DNA of 64,000 nucleotides from Microbispora corallina (GCF_016863035.1 NZ_BOOC01000026.1:1-64000); one strand, 5' to 3'; counted from the stretch's first letter, positions 1 to 8,828 are shown. Notes: a model not told the origin generated them from the sequence alone. A program made the numbers and translations.

Positions 1-252
1 CGGGACCGGCGGGCCCGCGCCGTCGGACGGCGGCCCGCCGGCCGGCCCGGTCAGGGCCCGCAGCACCGTGTCGCCGATGACGTCGATCGCCGCCGCTACC
101 CCGGCGCTCTGCGGCATGAACGCCGGGCCCCGCGCGGAGGCCAGGACGACGCCGTCCTCGCGGACCAGGGCCACGTCGGTCTTGCTGTTGCCCCCGTCGA
201 CCGCCAGCACCGTGCGGAGCGGGCGGCCGTCGGCCGGTGCGGGAGCGGTCAC
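1..252 (-). CDS. BadF/BadG-type sugar kinase (N-acetylglucosamine kinase-like), partial
   Basis: Only the N-terminal 84 codons are in the window; the gene runs off the left edge. The protein starts at a GTG that overlaps the stop of the upstream GH4 gene (GTGA), so the two are translationally coupled. After about 13 residues comes the phosphate-1 motif of the ASKHA fold (LAVDGGNSKTDVALV), which is typical of the BadF/BadG/BcrA ATPase family that includes N-acetylglucosamine kinases. The likely role is ATP-dependent phosphorylation of a sugar brought in by the ABC importer of the same operon, providing the phosphorylated substrate needed by the GH4 enzyme. The exact sugar is not readable from the sequence. 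Confidence 0.85.
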   Translation of the reverse strand, partial: MTAPAPADGRPLRTVLAVDGGNSKTDVALVREDGVVLASARGPAFMPQSAGVAAAIDVIGDTVLRALTGPAGGPPSDGAGPPVP

Positions 253-1511
253 CGGGACACCGCCCACGGCAGGAACGAGCGGTTGGCGTCGACGAGCCGC
301 CGGGCCAGCTCGTCGGCGGGGCCGGCCTGGCCGATCAGGGGATGGGCCAGCAGGGCGTCCCTGACCCGCTCCTCGCCCCCCTGGATGGCCGCGTCGAGGG
401 CGAGGCTCTCGTACGCGGACACGTGTGCGATCAGTCCGCGGTAGAGCGGCTCGACCGGGTCCACGGGCAGGGGGGTGGCGCCGCGAGCGTCCACCCGGGC
501 CGGGACCTCGATGACCGCGTCGTCGTCCAGGAACGGCAGCGTGCCGCCGTTGCGGGCGTTGACCACCTGCACGTCGCCGCGGTCGCCGACGAGGGAGGCG
601 ACCAGCGCGACGGCGGCCTCGGAGTAGAACGCGCCGCCGCGCTTCTCCAGGAGCTCCGGCTTGGTGTCCACCGAGGGGTCACCGTACATCTCCAGCAGCG
701 CCGACTCCATGGCGGCCACCTCGGCGGCACGGGACGGCTTGGTCCGCTGCTCCTCCACGACGGCGTCGTGCAGGTAGAAGTACCGCAGGTAGTACGACGG
801 CACGGAGCCGAGGCGGCGCAGCAGCCAGCCCGGCATGCTGAGGTCGGCGGCGATCTCCTCCGCGTGGTCGGCGAGCACGCCCGGCAGGACGTCCTCGCCG
901 TCGAGGTAGACGGCCCGCTCCCAGGTCAGGTGGTTGAGGCCGACGTGCCCGAGCGAGACGCGCTCGGGGGCGACGCCGAGGGCGGCCGCGAAGCGGCGCT
1001 GGAAGCCGATGGCGACGTTGCACAGGCCGATGGCGCGGTGGCCCGCGTCGAGCAGCGCCTTCGTGACGATCCCGACGGGGTTGGTGAAGTCGACGATCCA
1101 GGCGTCCGGGGCGAGCCGGCGCACGGTCTCGGCGATGTCGAGCACGAGGGGGACCGTGCGCAGGGCCTTGGCCAGCCCGCCCGCCCCCGTCGTCTCCTGG
1201 CCGACGCACCCGCACTCCAGCGGCAGCGTCTCGTCGACGTCGCGCGCCGCCTGGCCGCCGACGCGGAGCTGGAGGAGCACGGCCCCGGCGCCCTCGACGC
1301 CCTCCTCGGCCCGGGTGGCGGTGGTCACCCGGGCCGGATGGCCGGCCCGGGCGAGCATCCGCGTGGCCATGCCCGCGAGGAGCCCCAGCCGGCGCTCGTC
1401 GGGGTCGACGAGGGCGATCTCGGACAGTGGGAGTTCGTCGCGCAGGCGCGCGAAGCCGTCGATCAGCTCCGGCGTGTACGTGGAACCGCCCCCGACAACG
1501 GCCAGTTTCAT
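249..1511 (-). CDS. 6-phospho-beta-glucosidase-like glycoside hydrolase, family GH4
   Basis: A 420-residue cytoplasmic enzyme. GH4 enzymes use NAD+ and a divalent metal to cleave phosphorylated disaccharides by an oxidation-elimination route. The sequence shows the N-terminal Rossmann motif (VVGGGSTYTPELIDG, residues 5-19), Asn-Pro at 144-145, the metal-site Cys164-Asn165 (CNVAIGF) and His194 (GLNHL). I chose the ATG at 1511 because KLAVVGGG follows it directly, as in family members; an upstream extension adds 16 unlikely residues. It lies downstream of two sugar permeases and overlaps the kinase gene by 4 bases. ABC importers deliver unphosphorylated sugar, so the kinase probably acts before this enzyme. 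Substrate (cellobiose- or chitobiose-type) is inferred only. Confidence 0.9.
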   Translation of the reverse strand: MKLAVVGGGSTYTPELIDGFARLRDELPLSEIALVDPDERRLGLLAGMATRMLARAGHPARVTTATRAEEGVEGAGAVLLQLRVGGQAARDVDETLPLECGCVGQETTGAGGLAKALRTVPLVLDIAETVRRLAPDAWIVDFTNPVGIVTKALLDAGHRAIGLCNVAIGFQRRFAAALGVAPERVSLGHVGLNHLTWERAVYLDGEDVLPGVLADHAEEIAADLSMPGWLLRRLGSVPSYYLRYFYLHDAVVEEQRTKPSRAAEVAAMESALLEMYGDPSVDTKPELLEKRGGAFYSEAAVALVASLVGDRGDVQVVNARNGGTLPFLDDDAVIEVPARVDARGATPLPVDPVEPLYRGLIAHVSAYESLALDAAIQGGEERVRDALLAHPLIGQAGPADELARRLVDANRSFLPWAVSR

Positions 1512-1605
1512 GTGGTGTATGGCGCCTCGTCCGCGGACGATCCCCGGGCGGGGCGCCATCCTCCCTTCGTCTTCTCGTGTGATGCCTGGTTCTGCGGCCG
1601 GCCGG

Positions 1606-2487
1606 TCACTTGACGCCGGTGAGCTTCACGCCCTCGATGAAGACCTTCTGGGCGAAGAAGAACACGACGATCACCGGCGCCATGGCGAGGATGGTCGCCG
1701 CCATGGTGAGGTTCCACTGGACGCGGTGCACCGACCGGAAGGCGGCCAGGCCCAGGGACAGCGTCCAGTTGTCCAGGTCGGTCCCCGCGTACAGCAGGGG
1801 TCCGTAGTAGTCGTTCCAGCAGTAGAAGAACTGGAACAGGGCGACGGCCGCGATGGCCGGCCGGGCCATCGGCAGGATGACCCGGATGAGCGTGCGGAAC
1901 TCGCCGCAGCCGTCCACCCGGGCCGCGTCCGAGTACTCGCGCGGGATCGTCACGAGGAACTGCCGCAGCAGGAAGATCGAGAACGCGTCGCCGAGGAGCA
2001 TCGGCAGGATCAGCGGCCACAGCGTGCCGGTCAGGTGGAACCGGGCCCAGATCAGGTAGATCGGCACGGCCACCACCTGCGGCGGCAGCATCATCGTGGT
2101 GATCACCAGCAGGAAGGCCAGCTTCCTCCCCGGGAAGCGGAACTTCGCCAGCGCGTACGCCACGGGGATGGACGACACCAGCATGAACACGGTGGCCAGC
2201 ACCGAGTACAGCAGCGTGTTGCGGATCCAGGTGAGCAGCGGCGCCTTCTCGAAGATGTCGGCGAAGTTGCCCCAGTTCCACGTGTGCGGCCACAGCTGCG
2301 AGGTGAGGGCCTGGTGGTCGTCCATCAGGGCGGTCAGCGCGATGAAGACCAGCGGGCCGAGGAACATGACGGACAGCGCGATCGCCACCGCGTGCTTGGC
2401 GATCCAGAAGAGCGTGGCCCTCCCCCTGGGGGCGCGCGCGGCCGGACGGGCGGCCACCTGCGGTGGGCGCGCGAGGGTCGTCGTCAT
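1606..2487 (-). CDS. Carbohydrate ABC transporter permease, MalG type
   Basis: A 293-residue inner membrane protein with about six hydrophobic segments; the first begins near residue 25. The cytoplasmic EAA loop that docks with the ATPase is visible (SDAARVDGCGEF...ILP), followed by the C-terminal membrane segment and a short tail ending TGVK. The ATG at 2487 overlaps the stop of the upstream MalF-type permease (ATGA). It forms the second half of the membrane channel with that permease. No ATPase gene is present; actinomycete CUT1 importers commonly share a single MsiK-type ATPase encoded elsewhere. Confidence 0.92.
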   Translation of the reverse strand: MTTTLARPPQVAARPAARAPRGRATLFWIAKHAVAIALSVMFLGPLVFIALTALMDDHQALTSQLWPHTWNWGNFADIFEKAPLLTWIRNTLLYSVLATVFMLVSSIPVAYALAKFRFPGRKLAFLLVITTMMLPPQVVAVPIYLIWARFHLTGTLWPLILPMLLGDAFSIFLLRQFLVTIPREYSDAARVDGCGEFRTLIRVILPMARPAIAAVALFQFFYCWNDYYGPLLYAGTDLDNWTLSLGLAAFRSVHRVQWNLTMAATILAMAPVIVVFFFAQKVFIEGVKLTGVK

Positions 2488-3452
2488 GCCTCCTCCTCGG
2501 CGAAGCCGCGGAACTGCCGCAGCAGGATGAGCGTGAACACCATCGACACCGCGAACAGCACCAGCGCCAGCACGCAGGCGTAGCCCATGGCGAAGTCGCG
2601 GAACCCCTGGTGGAACAGCCACTCGGGGAAGGTCAGGGTGGACTGGTCGGGGTAGCCGGGGACGAAGACCGACCCGGCCGAGTCGGTGGCGCCGGAGGCG
2701 ACGCGGGCCGCGACCATCGCCTGCGTGAAGTACTGCAGGGTCTGGATGACGCCCGTGACGGTCGCGAACATCAGCACCGGGCGGATGACCGGCAGCGTGA
2801 TGTGGACGAACTGGCGCCAGGCGTTGGCGCCGTCGAGGGCGGCGGCCTCGTACAGCTGCTTGGGGACGTCGAGCAGGGCGGCCATGAAGATCACCATGAG
2901 GTCGCCGACCGACCACAGGCCGAGCATCGTGAGCCCCCACTTCGACCAGGCGGGGTCGCCGAACCAGTCGGGGGAGTCGATGCCGACGGCGCCCAGGATG
3001 GCCTGCACCGGGCCGGTGCCCGGGTTCAGCAGGTAGACGAACCCCAGCGTCCCGGCGACGAGCGGCACCAGGGACGGCAGGTAGAAGATCGTGCGGAACA
3101 CCCCGGCGCCCGCCTTGATCTTGGTGATGAGCTGGGCGACCCCGAGGCCGAACAGCACCCGCAGCGGGACCATCACCACGACCAGCCACAGGGTGTTCCT
3201 GATGGCGGTCCAGGCGGCCTCGTCGCGCAGGAAGTACCGGTAGTTCAGCAGCCCGACGGGCTCGAGCGTGAACAGGTCGTACCGCTGGAAGGAGAAGTAC
3301 ACCGTGGACAGCAGCGGGTAGAGGAAGAAGACGGAGAACCCGACGAGCCACGGGGACAGGTAGAGAAGGGCGCGGAGGTTGGCGCGGCGCCGCCCGCCCC
3401 TGAGGGCGGACGGCACCTCGTGCCTGCGGCGCCCGAGCGCCGTCGATGCCAT
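2484..3452 (-). CDS. Carbohydrate ABC transporter permease, MalF type
   Basis: A 322-residue membrane protein. A basic N-terminus is followed by the first membrane segment (LLYLSPWLVGFSVFFLYPLL), which is characteristic of MalF/UgpA-type permeases. The EAA loop appears as EAAALDGANAWRQF followed by ITLP. The gene starts 3 bases after the stop of the solute-binding protein gene and overlaps the next permease by 4 bases, so it belongs to the same operon. Confidence 0.92.
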   Translation of the reverse strand: MASTALGRRRHEVPSALRGGRRRANLRALLYLSPWLVGFSVFFLYPLLSTVYFSFQRYDLFTLEPVGLLNYRYFLRDEAAWTAIRNTLWLVVVMVPLRVLFGLGVAQLITKIKAGAGVFRTIFYLPSLVPLVAGTLGFVYLLNPGTGPVQAILGAVGIDSPDWFGDPAWSKWGLTMLGLWSVGDLMVIFMAALLDVPKQLYEAAALDGANAWRQFVHITLPVIRPVLMFATVTGVIQTLQYFTQAMVAARVASGATDSAGSVFVPGYPDQSTLTFPEWLFHQGFRDFAMGYACVLALVLFAVSMVFTLILLRQFRGFAEEEA

Positions 3453-3455
3453 GGG

Positions 3456-4781
3456 TCAGCCGCCCGCCGTCAGCTTGAGCTTGTCGTTGATCTTCTTGTC
3501 GACGTCGGCCAGCAGCGCGTCCAGGTCCTTGGCGCGGCCGGACTCCCACTGGATCTGGGCCTCCTGCAGCGTCTGCTGGTTGAAGACGGCGTTGATGTGC
3601 GCCGGCTGCGTGGTGCTGTTGGGGTTGGCGAAGATGTCGAGGAACGTCTGGAAGTTCGCGTCCTTCTTCAGGTCGGGCGACTGGAGCGCGGGCAGCGTGC
3701 TCGGCACGTTGCGGATCGCGTTGGCCAGGCCGACGAGCGCGCCGGTGTCCGTGGTCAGGTACTTGACCAGTTCCCAGGCCGCCTCGGGGTGCTTGGCGCC
3801 GCGGGGGATGCCGATGATCGTGCCGGTGATGAACCCGGCGCCGTACCGCTGCGCCTGGTCGTCGGCGACGGGCATGGGCGCGGTGCCGTAGTCGACGTCG
3901 GGGGCGTCGGAGGCGAGCATGGCGTTGCGCCACTCGCCGTCGATCGCCATCGCGACCTTGCCCTTGTTGAACGGGTTATCGGCCGACCACTCGTCACCGA
4001 AGCTCTTGCGGAACTTCTCCAGCTTGTCGTAGCCGAACCAGTCGACCAGGTCCTTCTGCCACGTCATCAGCGTCTTCCACTGCGGGTCGGAGCCGATGGC
4101 GGAGGTGCCGTCCGGGTTGGTCCACTTCGCGCCGACCATCACGCCGGTGTGGATCGGGGCGTTCTCGTACATCTGGCTGGTGGGGACGAAGCCGGCCACC
4201 TTGATGTTCCCCTGGGCGTCCTTGACCGTCAGCTTCTTGGTGAGGTCGGCCAGCTCGCTCAGCGTCTTCGGCGGCTCGTTGCCCTTCATGAGCTTCTTGT
4301 TGTAGTAGAGGCCGTACGCGTCGGCGAGCATGGGCATCACGCACCGCTTGCCCTGGTACTGGGTGTACTCGGCGATCACCTTGGGGAACAGCGCCGCCGG
4401 GTCGATGTTGCTCGCCTTGAGGTACGGGTTGAGGTCCTGGAAGATCCCGGCCTTGCAGAACTGGGCGACGCTGTCGGTGGTGAACGACAGCGCGACGTCC
4501 GGCGGGTTGCCGCCGCGGACGGACTGCAGGATCTGGTCGTCCTGGACCGCCTTGGTGGCCTTGACCGTGATCCAGGGGAACTTCTGCTTGAACCCCGCGA
4601 GTGTGTCGTCGAACGCCTTGAGTTCGTTGTCGGCGCTGAAGCCGTGCCAGAACTCGATCGTCACCGGATCGTGGCTGGTCGCGCTGGGGGCGATGCTCGG
4701 GGCGCTGTTCTCCGTCCCTGCCGTGCAGGCGGTGAGAAGGGCCAGGCCGGCCGCGGCGGAGATGGCCAGCAGTCGTTTCAC
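3456..4781 (-). CDS. Sugar ABC transporter solute-binding lipoprotein
   Basis: A 441-residue family 1 extracellular solute-binding protein. The GTG start has a good ribosome-binding site (GGGAGG about 7 bases upstream). The N-terminus is a lipoprotein signal peptide: two basic residues, a hydrophobic core, then the lipobox LLTAC with Cys19 as the lipidated residue. The mature part begins with the binding-protein pattern VTIEFWHGFS and continues with the usual two-lobe repertoire (GGNPPDVALSF, PMLADAYGLYYNKKL). It captures the sugar outside the membrane and passes it to the two downstream permeases. Confidence 0.93.
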   Translation of the reverse strand: MKRLLAISAAAGLALLTACTAGTENSAPSIAPSATSHDPVTIEFWHGFSADNELKAFDDTLAGFKQKFPWITVKATKAVQDDQILQSVRGGNPPDVALSFTTDSVAQFCKAGIFQDLNPYLKASNIDPAALFPKVIAEYTQYQGKRCVMPMLADAYGLYYNKKLMKGNEPPKTLSELADLTKKLTVKDAQGNIKVAGFVPTSQMYENAPIHTGVMVGAKWTNPDGTSAIGSDPQWKTLMTWQKDLVDWFGYDKLEKFRKSFGDEWSADNPFNKGKVAMAIDGEWRNAMLASDAPDVDYGTAPMPVADDQAQRYGAGFITGTIIGIPRGAKHPEAAWELVKYLTTDTGALVGLANAIRNVPSTLPALQSPDLKKDANFQTFLDIFANPNSTTQPAHINAVFNQQTLQEAQIQWESGRAKDLDALLADVDKKINDKLKLTAGG

Positions 4782-4810
4782 GGGGGTGCCTCCCTGGTGC
4801 GTGAGGTGGT

Positions 4811-6088
4811 TCAGGAGGGGATGGACGAGGTGCGCCCGGCGTCGCGTTCGCCGCGGTCGTGCGCGCCGCGCCCCGGGGCGGCCTCGCGCCGGTTGACCGC
4901 GCCGAACAGCTCGTCGCGGGCCGTGTCGAGGGCCAGGTCCAGGGCTCCGGCGAGGACGGGGTTGCCCTCGACGGTGGACAGCCGCAGCCGTGGCCGCGGG
5001 ATGGTGAGTGCGTGCAACTCCTGCTCGACCAGTTCGCGCAGGATCTCCCCGCCGGCGAGCAGCACCCCGCCGGACAGGACGACGATCTCGGGGTCGACCA
5101 CCGCGGTGATCGACGCCAGGCCGAGGGCGAGACGCCGGGCCACGTCCCGCAGGGCCTCGCGGGCGATGTCGGCCCGCTGGCCGCCGCGCGCGATGGCCCG
5201 TACGGCGTTCTGCACGGCCCCGGCCGGGGTCGAGCCCCGCACGCCGTGGGAGCGCAGGGTGCTGAGCACGGCCGGGCCGCCCGAGAGGGCCTGGAAGCCG
5301 TGCTTGGCGCGCTTGCCGACCTCCCGGGCCGTCGGCGCGCCGATCACCGGCATGTAGCCGACCTCGCCCGCGCCTCCGGTGGCCCCTCGGTGCAGGCGGC
5401 CACCGAGCACGAGCGCGGAGCCGAGGCCCTCGTCGGCCCACAGCAGCACGTAGTCCTGGTGGCCCCGGGCGATCCCCCGTGACTGCTCGGCCTGGGCCAC
5501 CAGGTTCACGTCGTTCTCGACGTCCACAGGGACGCCGATGCCGTCGCGGAGCGTTCCGACGAGGTCGGGGATGTGCCAGCCGGGGATGTGGGCCGCGTAG
5601 CCGAGCCGGCCGGTCGACGGGTCGATCGCGCCGCCGATGCCGATCACCACACGGCTGAGCGCGCCCGGGTCCACCCCCGCCGGCTCGCAGACCCCCGCCA
5701 GCGCGCCCCGCACGCGCTCCACGACGTCGCCTCCGGCCCGTCCGGGCGTGGGGAGCCGGTGGCGGGAGACCACGGTCCCCGTGATGTCGGCGACCTCCGC
5801 CGCGATCCGCGTCGGGGTCACGTCCAGCGCCGCGACGTGCGCCGCGCGGGGGTTGATCCGGTACAGCTCCGCCGTACGGCCGGGCAGGCCCTCGCGGATG
5901 CCGTCCAGGACCACGAGCCCGGCGTCCTGGAGGCGGGCGAGCAACTGGGAGGCGGTCGGCTTGGACAGCCCGGTCAGCGCGCCCAGCTCGGGCCGGGTGA
6001 GCGGCCCGCGTTCGAGGAGGACCATCAGGGCCGCGCGGTCGTTGATCGCGCGCAGCAGGCTCGGCGTCCCCGGGGTCGGGCGGCTCAT
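4811..6088 (-). CDS. ROK-family transcriptional repressor
   Basis: A 425-residue regulator with an N-terminal winged helix-turn-helix (about residues 15-75, LTRPELGALTGLSKPTASQLL) and a C-terminal ROK sugar-kinase-like domain with the VENDVN signature and the phosphate-binding IGIGGAIDPSTG segment. The zinc-binding Cys cluster of classical ROK kinases and Mlc/NagC-type repressors (CxCGxxGC) is not visible; the equivalent stretch reads GGAGEVGYMPVIGAP. It is the first main gene of the sugar operon, with a 29-base gap to the binding protein. Its ATG overlaps the stop of a small upstream reading frame (ATGA). The likely role is sugar-relieved repression of this operon through the palindrome at 6195-6215. 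Confidence 0.92.
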   Translation of the reverse strand: MSRPTPGTPSLLRAINDRAALMVLLERGPLTRPELGALTGLSKPTASQLLARLQDAGLVVLDGIREGLPGRTAELYRINPRAAHVAALDVTPTRIAAEVADITGTVVSRHRLPTPGRAGGDVVERVRGALAGVCEPAGVDPGALSRVVIGIGGAIDPSTGRLGYAAHIPGWHIPDLVGTLRDGIGVPVDVENDVNLVAQAEQSRGIARGHQDYVLLWADEGLGSALVLGGRLHRGATGGAGEVGYMPVIGAPTAREVGKRAKHGFQALSGGPAVLSTLRSHGVRGSTPAGAVQNAVRAIARGGQRADIAREALRDVARRLALGLASITAVVDPEIVVLSGGVLLAGGEILRELVEQELHALTIPRPRLRLSTVEGNPVLAGALDLALDTARDELFGAVNRREAAPGRGAHDRGERDAGRTSSIPS

Positions 6089-6171
6089 CGCGGGCCTCCG
6101 GGCCGCGCCGTCCCGTCAGTGGCCGGGCGGCGGCGCCGCAGGGGCCCCGGTGATGTGTCGATCCGCGTCAT
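6085..6171 (-). CDS. Possible leader ORF of the sugar operon (28 codons)
   Basis: A small reading frame, MTRIDTSPG...PGGPR, in the 5' leader of the ROK operon. It has a strong ribosome-binding site (GGAGGA at 6181-6186 read on the minus strand, 9 bases before the ATG; a GTG 3 bases earlier is also possible). Its TGA overlaps the ATG of the ROK gene as ATGA, which is the signature of translational coupling. The ROK gene itself lacks a comparable ribosome-binding site. The peptide is rich in Arg and Pro and has no recognised domain, so its role may simply be to bring ribosomes to the repressor start codon. Confidence 0.45.
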   Translation of the reverse strand: MTRIDTSPGPLRRRRPATDGTARPGGPR

Positions 6172-6194
6172 CACGGCTCGTCCTCCAGAAGACG

Positions 6195-6215
6195 AGTTAG
6201 GAAAGTTTCCTAACT
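6195..6215. promoter_or_regulatory. ROK operator palindrome
   Basis: A perfect 21-base inverted repeat: two 10-base arms (AGTTAGGAAA and its complement TTTCCTAACT) around one central base. It lies a few bases downstream of the -10 box of the ROK promoter, so it covers the predicted start of transcription. Similar GTTAGGAAA palindromes are associated with ROK-controlled sugar operons in streptomycetes as far as I recall. Binding by the adjacent ROK protein is inferred. Confidence 0.75.
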
Positions 6216-6222
6216 TGAGAGG

Positions 6223-6251
6223 AAGGTAAGGACAGCCATCCGGCCCGTCAA
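6223..6251 (-). promoter_or_regulatory. Vegetative-type promoter of the sugar operon
   Basis: Read on the minus strand, TTGACG (6246-6251) and TACCTT (6223-6228) are separated by exactly 17 bases. The operator palindrome follows 7 bases after the -10 box, an ideal position for repression. Confidence 0.65.
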
Positions 6252-6365
6252 GTGCTCGAACACGCTCGAAACCGAGCTGTGACCGAGGTAGCCCCAACCT
6301 GTTGCCGACCGGCTTCGCGACCGGTCCGGCGGGACGGCGATGCGGGCCGCGCCGCCCGGCCGACG

Positions 6366-6371
6366 TAGAAT
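6366..6371 (+). promoter_or_regulatory. Possible -10 box for a near-leaderless HelD transcript
   Basis: TAGAAT ends 10 bases before the HelD ATG. There is no good ribosome-binding site and no clear -35 box, so the mRNA would begin only a few bases before the start codon. I looked for the rifamycin-associated palindrome seen upstream of some helR genes and did not find it here. Confidence 0.3.
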
Positions 6372-6381
6372 CTGGCGGCCT

Positions 6382-8652
6382 ATGCCGAAGTCTTCAGCGG
6401 GCGAGCTGGCCCGCGAGCAGGAGTACGTCGCGGCGCTGTACGCGCGCCTCGACGTGCTGCGTGTACGCACCCGCGGACAGCTCGACGAGGTGCTCGCCCA
6501 GGGGGCGTCGGGCACGCACCAGAACCGCTCCGAGCGCGACTCGTTCGCCGGGATGTACGCCCAGCGGCTGGCCCGGCTGTGGGCCGTCGAGAGCGGGCTG
6601 TGCTTCGGCCGGCTCGACCACGCCGACGAGAGCCGGCTGTACATCGGCAGGATCGGGCTGTCCGACGACGACCAGCACCGGCTGCTGATCGACTGGCGGG
6701 CCCCCGTGGCCCAGCCGTTCTACCGGGCGACGCCGGCGGCCCCGATGGGCGTCACCCGCCGCCGCCACCTCTACACGCGGGGCCGTGCCGTCACCGGCAT
6801 CGACGACGACCTGCTCGATCTCGACCGCCTCGCCGACGCCGACCGCGCCACGCTCAACGGCGAGGCCGCCCTGCTGGCCGCCCTCGGGGAGAGGCGCACC
6901 GGCCGCATGCGCGACATCGTGGCGACGATCCAGGGCGAACAGGACAGGATCATCCGCGGCGACCTGAACGGCGTGCTGGTCGTCCAGGGCGGTCCCGGGA
7001 CCGGCAAGACCGTCGTCGCCCTGCACCGCGCCGCCTACCTCCTCTACACCTACCGGGAGCGCCTGGAACGGCGGGGCGTGCTGATCCTCGGGCCGAACCC
7101 CACCTTCACGCGCTACATCGACCAGGTGCTTCCCTCCCTGGGCGAGACGGACGTGCTGCTGTCGACCGTCGGCGAGCTCTTCCCCGGGCTGTCCGCCCGC
7201 CGGCGCGAGACCCCCGAGGCCGCCGCGACCAAGGGCGCGATCCGCATGGCCGACGTCGTCGCGGCCGCGGTGCGCGACCGGCAGCGGATGCCGCGCAAAC
7301 CGGTCGAAATCCGGCTGGACAAGTTCACTCTCACGCTCGACCGGCAGACGCTGGACGCCGCCCGGTCGAAGGCCGTGCGCTCGCGGCGGCCGCACAACCA
7401 GGCGAGGGCGGTGTTCGTCCGCCACCTGCTGACCGCGCTCACCCGTCAGGCGGCGCGCCACCTCGGGCGCGGCGTGCTCGACGAGGACGACTTCGCCGAC
7501 CTGCGCGAGGACCTGCGCACCGAGGAGCCGGTGCGGGTGGCGCTCAACCGCCTCTGGCCCTACCTCACCCCACAGCAGCTGCTGATCGGCCTGCTCACCT
7601 CGCGGGAGCGGATGACCAAGGCCGGGCTGTCGGCCGCCGAGGCCGCGGCCCTGCTGCGCGAGCCTCCCCGGCCCGGCGAGGACTGGTGGAGCGAGGCCGA
7701 CGTCCCGCTGCTCGACGAGGCCGCCGAGCTGCTCGGCGACATCGACGAGGGCGTGCTGCGCGCGGCCCGCAGGGCCGAGGAGGAGCGCGAGGAGCGCATC
7801 GCGTACGCCCGGGAGGTGCTCGAGCTCACCGGCCTGGCCGACGTCATGGACGCCGAGCGCTTCGCCGAGCGGCAGCAGGCCGACGAGGTCTACCTGACCA
7901 CCGCCGAGCGCGCGGCCCGCGACCGCACCTGGGCGTTCGGCCACGTCATCGTCGACGAGGCCCAGGAGCTGTCGGAGATGGCCTGGCGGACCGTCATGCG
8001 GCGCTGCCCGAGCCGGTCGATGACCATCGTGGGCGACATCGCCCAGACCGGCTCCGCGGCGGGCGCCGCGAGCTGGGGCCGCGTCCTCGACCCGTACGTG
8101 CGGGGCCGCTGGCGGGAGGAGGGCCTCACCGTCAACTACCGGACCCCGGCCGAGCTCATGGAGGTCGCGGCCCGCGTCCTCGACCTCGTCGGCCCCGATC
8201 TCAAGGCCCCCGAGTCCGTACGGGAGACGGGGCGGCGGCCGTGGGCGCTGCGGGTGGACGACCTCGGGGAGATCGGCCCGGTGATCCGCGACGAGATCGT
8301 CGAGGGCGGCCGCCTCGTCGTGATCGTCCCCGCGCCGGAGCCGTCGTCCCCCTCCGGGGAGACGGTGACGGACGCCGTGGCGCGGGCGGTCACGGCGGCG
8401 GTGCCGGACGCCGCGGTGGGGCCGGGCCCGGCGACCCTCGACGCGCCGGTCGCCGTCCTGACCGTGGCGGACGCCAAGGGACTGGAGTTCGACTCGGTCG
8501 TCGTCGTGGAGCCCGGCCGCATCCTCCGGGAGTCGCCGCGCGGCCCGAGCGACCTGTATGTCGCGCTGACCCGGGCCACGTCCCGGCTCGGCGTGATCCA
8601 CACCGGTTCGCTGCCCGACGTCCTGTCGGGGCTGGCGGATCGAGGGCACTGA
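6382..8652 (+). CDS. helD: HelD-type superfamily 1 helicase / RNA polymerase recycling ATPase
   Basis: A 756-residue UvrD-like ATPase. The N-terminus is a coiled, charged arm (residues 1-70), as in HelD proteins that reach into RNA polymerase channels. The Walker A motif GGPGTGKT is at about 203-210 and the Walker B region is HVIVDEAQEL near 527. Later come motif III-like GDIAQTG and the C-terminal motifs around VNYRTP and DAKGLEFDSVVV. Family members dissociate stalled RNA polymerase from nucleic acid, and some actinobacterial ones (HelR) protect against rifamycins. The start was set at the ATG at 6382 because the 14 upstream codons are unlike coding sequence. It is transcribed divergently from the sugar operon. 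Confidence 0.88.
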   Translation: MPKSSAGELAREQEYVAALYARLDVLRVRTRGQLDEVLAQGASGTHQNRSERDSFAGMYAQRLARLWAVESGLCFGRLDHADESRLYIGRIGLSDDDQHRLLIDWRAPVAQPFYRATPAAPMGVTRRRHLYTRGRAVTGIDDDLLDLDRLADADRATLNGEAALLAALGERRTGRMRDIVATIQGEQDRIIRGDLNGVLVVQGGPGTGKTVVALHRAAYLLYTYRERLERRGVLILGPNPTFTRYIDQVLPSLGETDVLLSTVGELFPGLSARRRETPEAAATKGAIRMADVVAAAVRDRQRMPRKPVEIRLDKFTLTLDRQTLDAARSKAVRSRRPHNQARAVFVRHLLTALTRQAARHLGRGVLDEDDFADLREDLRTEEPVRVALNRLWPYLTPQQLLIGLLTSRERMTKAGLSAAEAAALLREPPRPGEDWWSEADVPLLDEAAELLGDIDEGVLRAARRAEEEREERIAYAREVLELTGLADVMDAERFAERQQADEVYLTTAERAARDRTWAFGHVIVDEAQELSEMAWRTVMRRCPSRSMTIVGDIAQTGSAAGAASWGRVLDPYVRGRWREEGLTVNYRTPAELMEVAARVLDLVGPDLKAPESVRETGRRPWALRVDDLGEIGPVIRDEIVEGGRLVVIVPAPEPSSPSGETVTDAVARAVTAAVPDAAVGPGPATLDAPVAVLTVADAKGLEFDSVVVVEPGRILRESPRGPSDLYVALTRATSRLGVIHTGSLPDVLSGLADRGH

Positions 8653-8679
8653 ATGAGGGCACTGAATCGAGGGCACTGA
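8642..8679 (+). repeat. Three copies of an 11-base repeat over the helD stop codon
   Basis: GAGGGCACTGA occurs at 8642-8652, 8655-8665 and 8669-8679, separated by 2 and 3 bases. The first copy contains the helD stop codon and all copies carry a TGA. It looks like slippage-type local duplication. Confidence 0.85.
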
Positions 8680-8800
8680 TCCGGACATCGCCGGGGCTCG
8701 GCGCAGGTGCCCGGACATGAACCGAACGGCCCCCATCGGTGCCGCTCGCGTAGCCTGTCCTACCTGCGAAAACTTGGTGTTTCCGCTGATCGGGAGCTGG

Positions 8801-8828
8801 TTGACATCTGCGCTGAGGTCGGTAGTTT
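8801..8828 (+). promoter_or_regulatory. Near-consensus housekeeping promoter in the lnt upstream gap
   Basis: TTGACA at 8801-8806 and TAGTTT at 8823-8828 are separated by 16 bases. Transcription would start near 8835, about 575 bases upstream of lnt and 59 bases before the hairpin at 8894-8912. The target transcript is unknown. Confidence 0.55.

Noticed and set aside
237-1613. Long plus-strand open frame of 458 codons
   Set aside because: It is antisense to the GH4 gene, whose motifs are unmistakable; the translation is low-complexity and arises from the high GC content.
6216-6381. Rifamycin-associated element upstream of helD
   Set aside because: The characteristic palindrome was looked for and is absent; rifamycin induction cannot be claimed.
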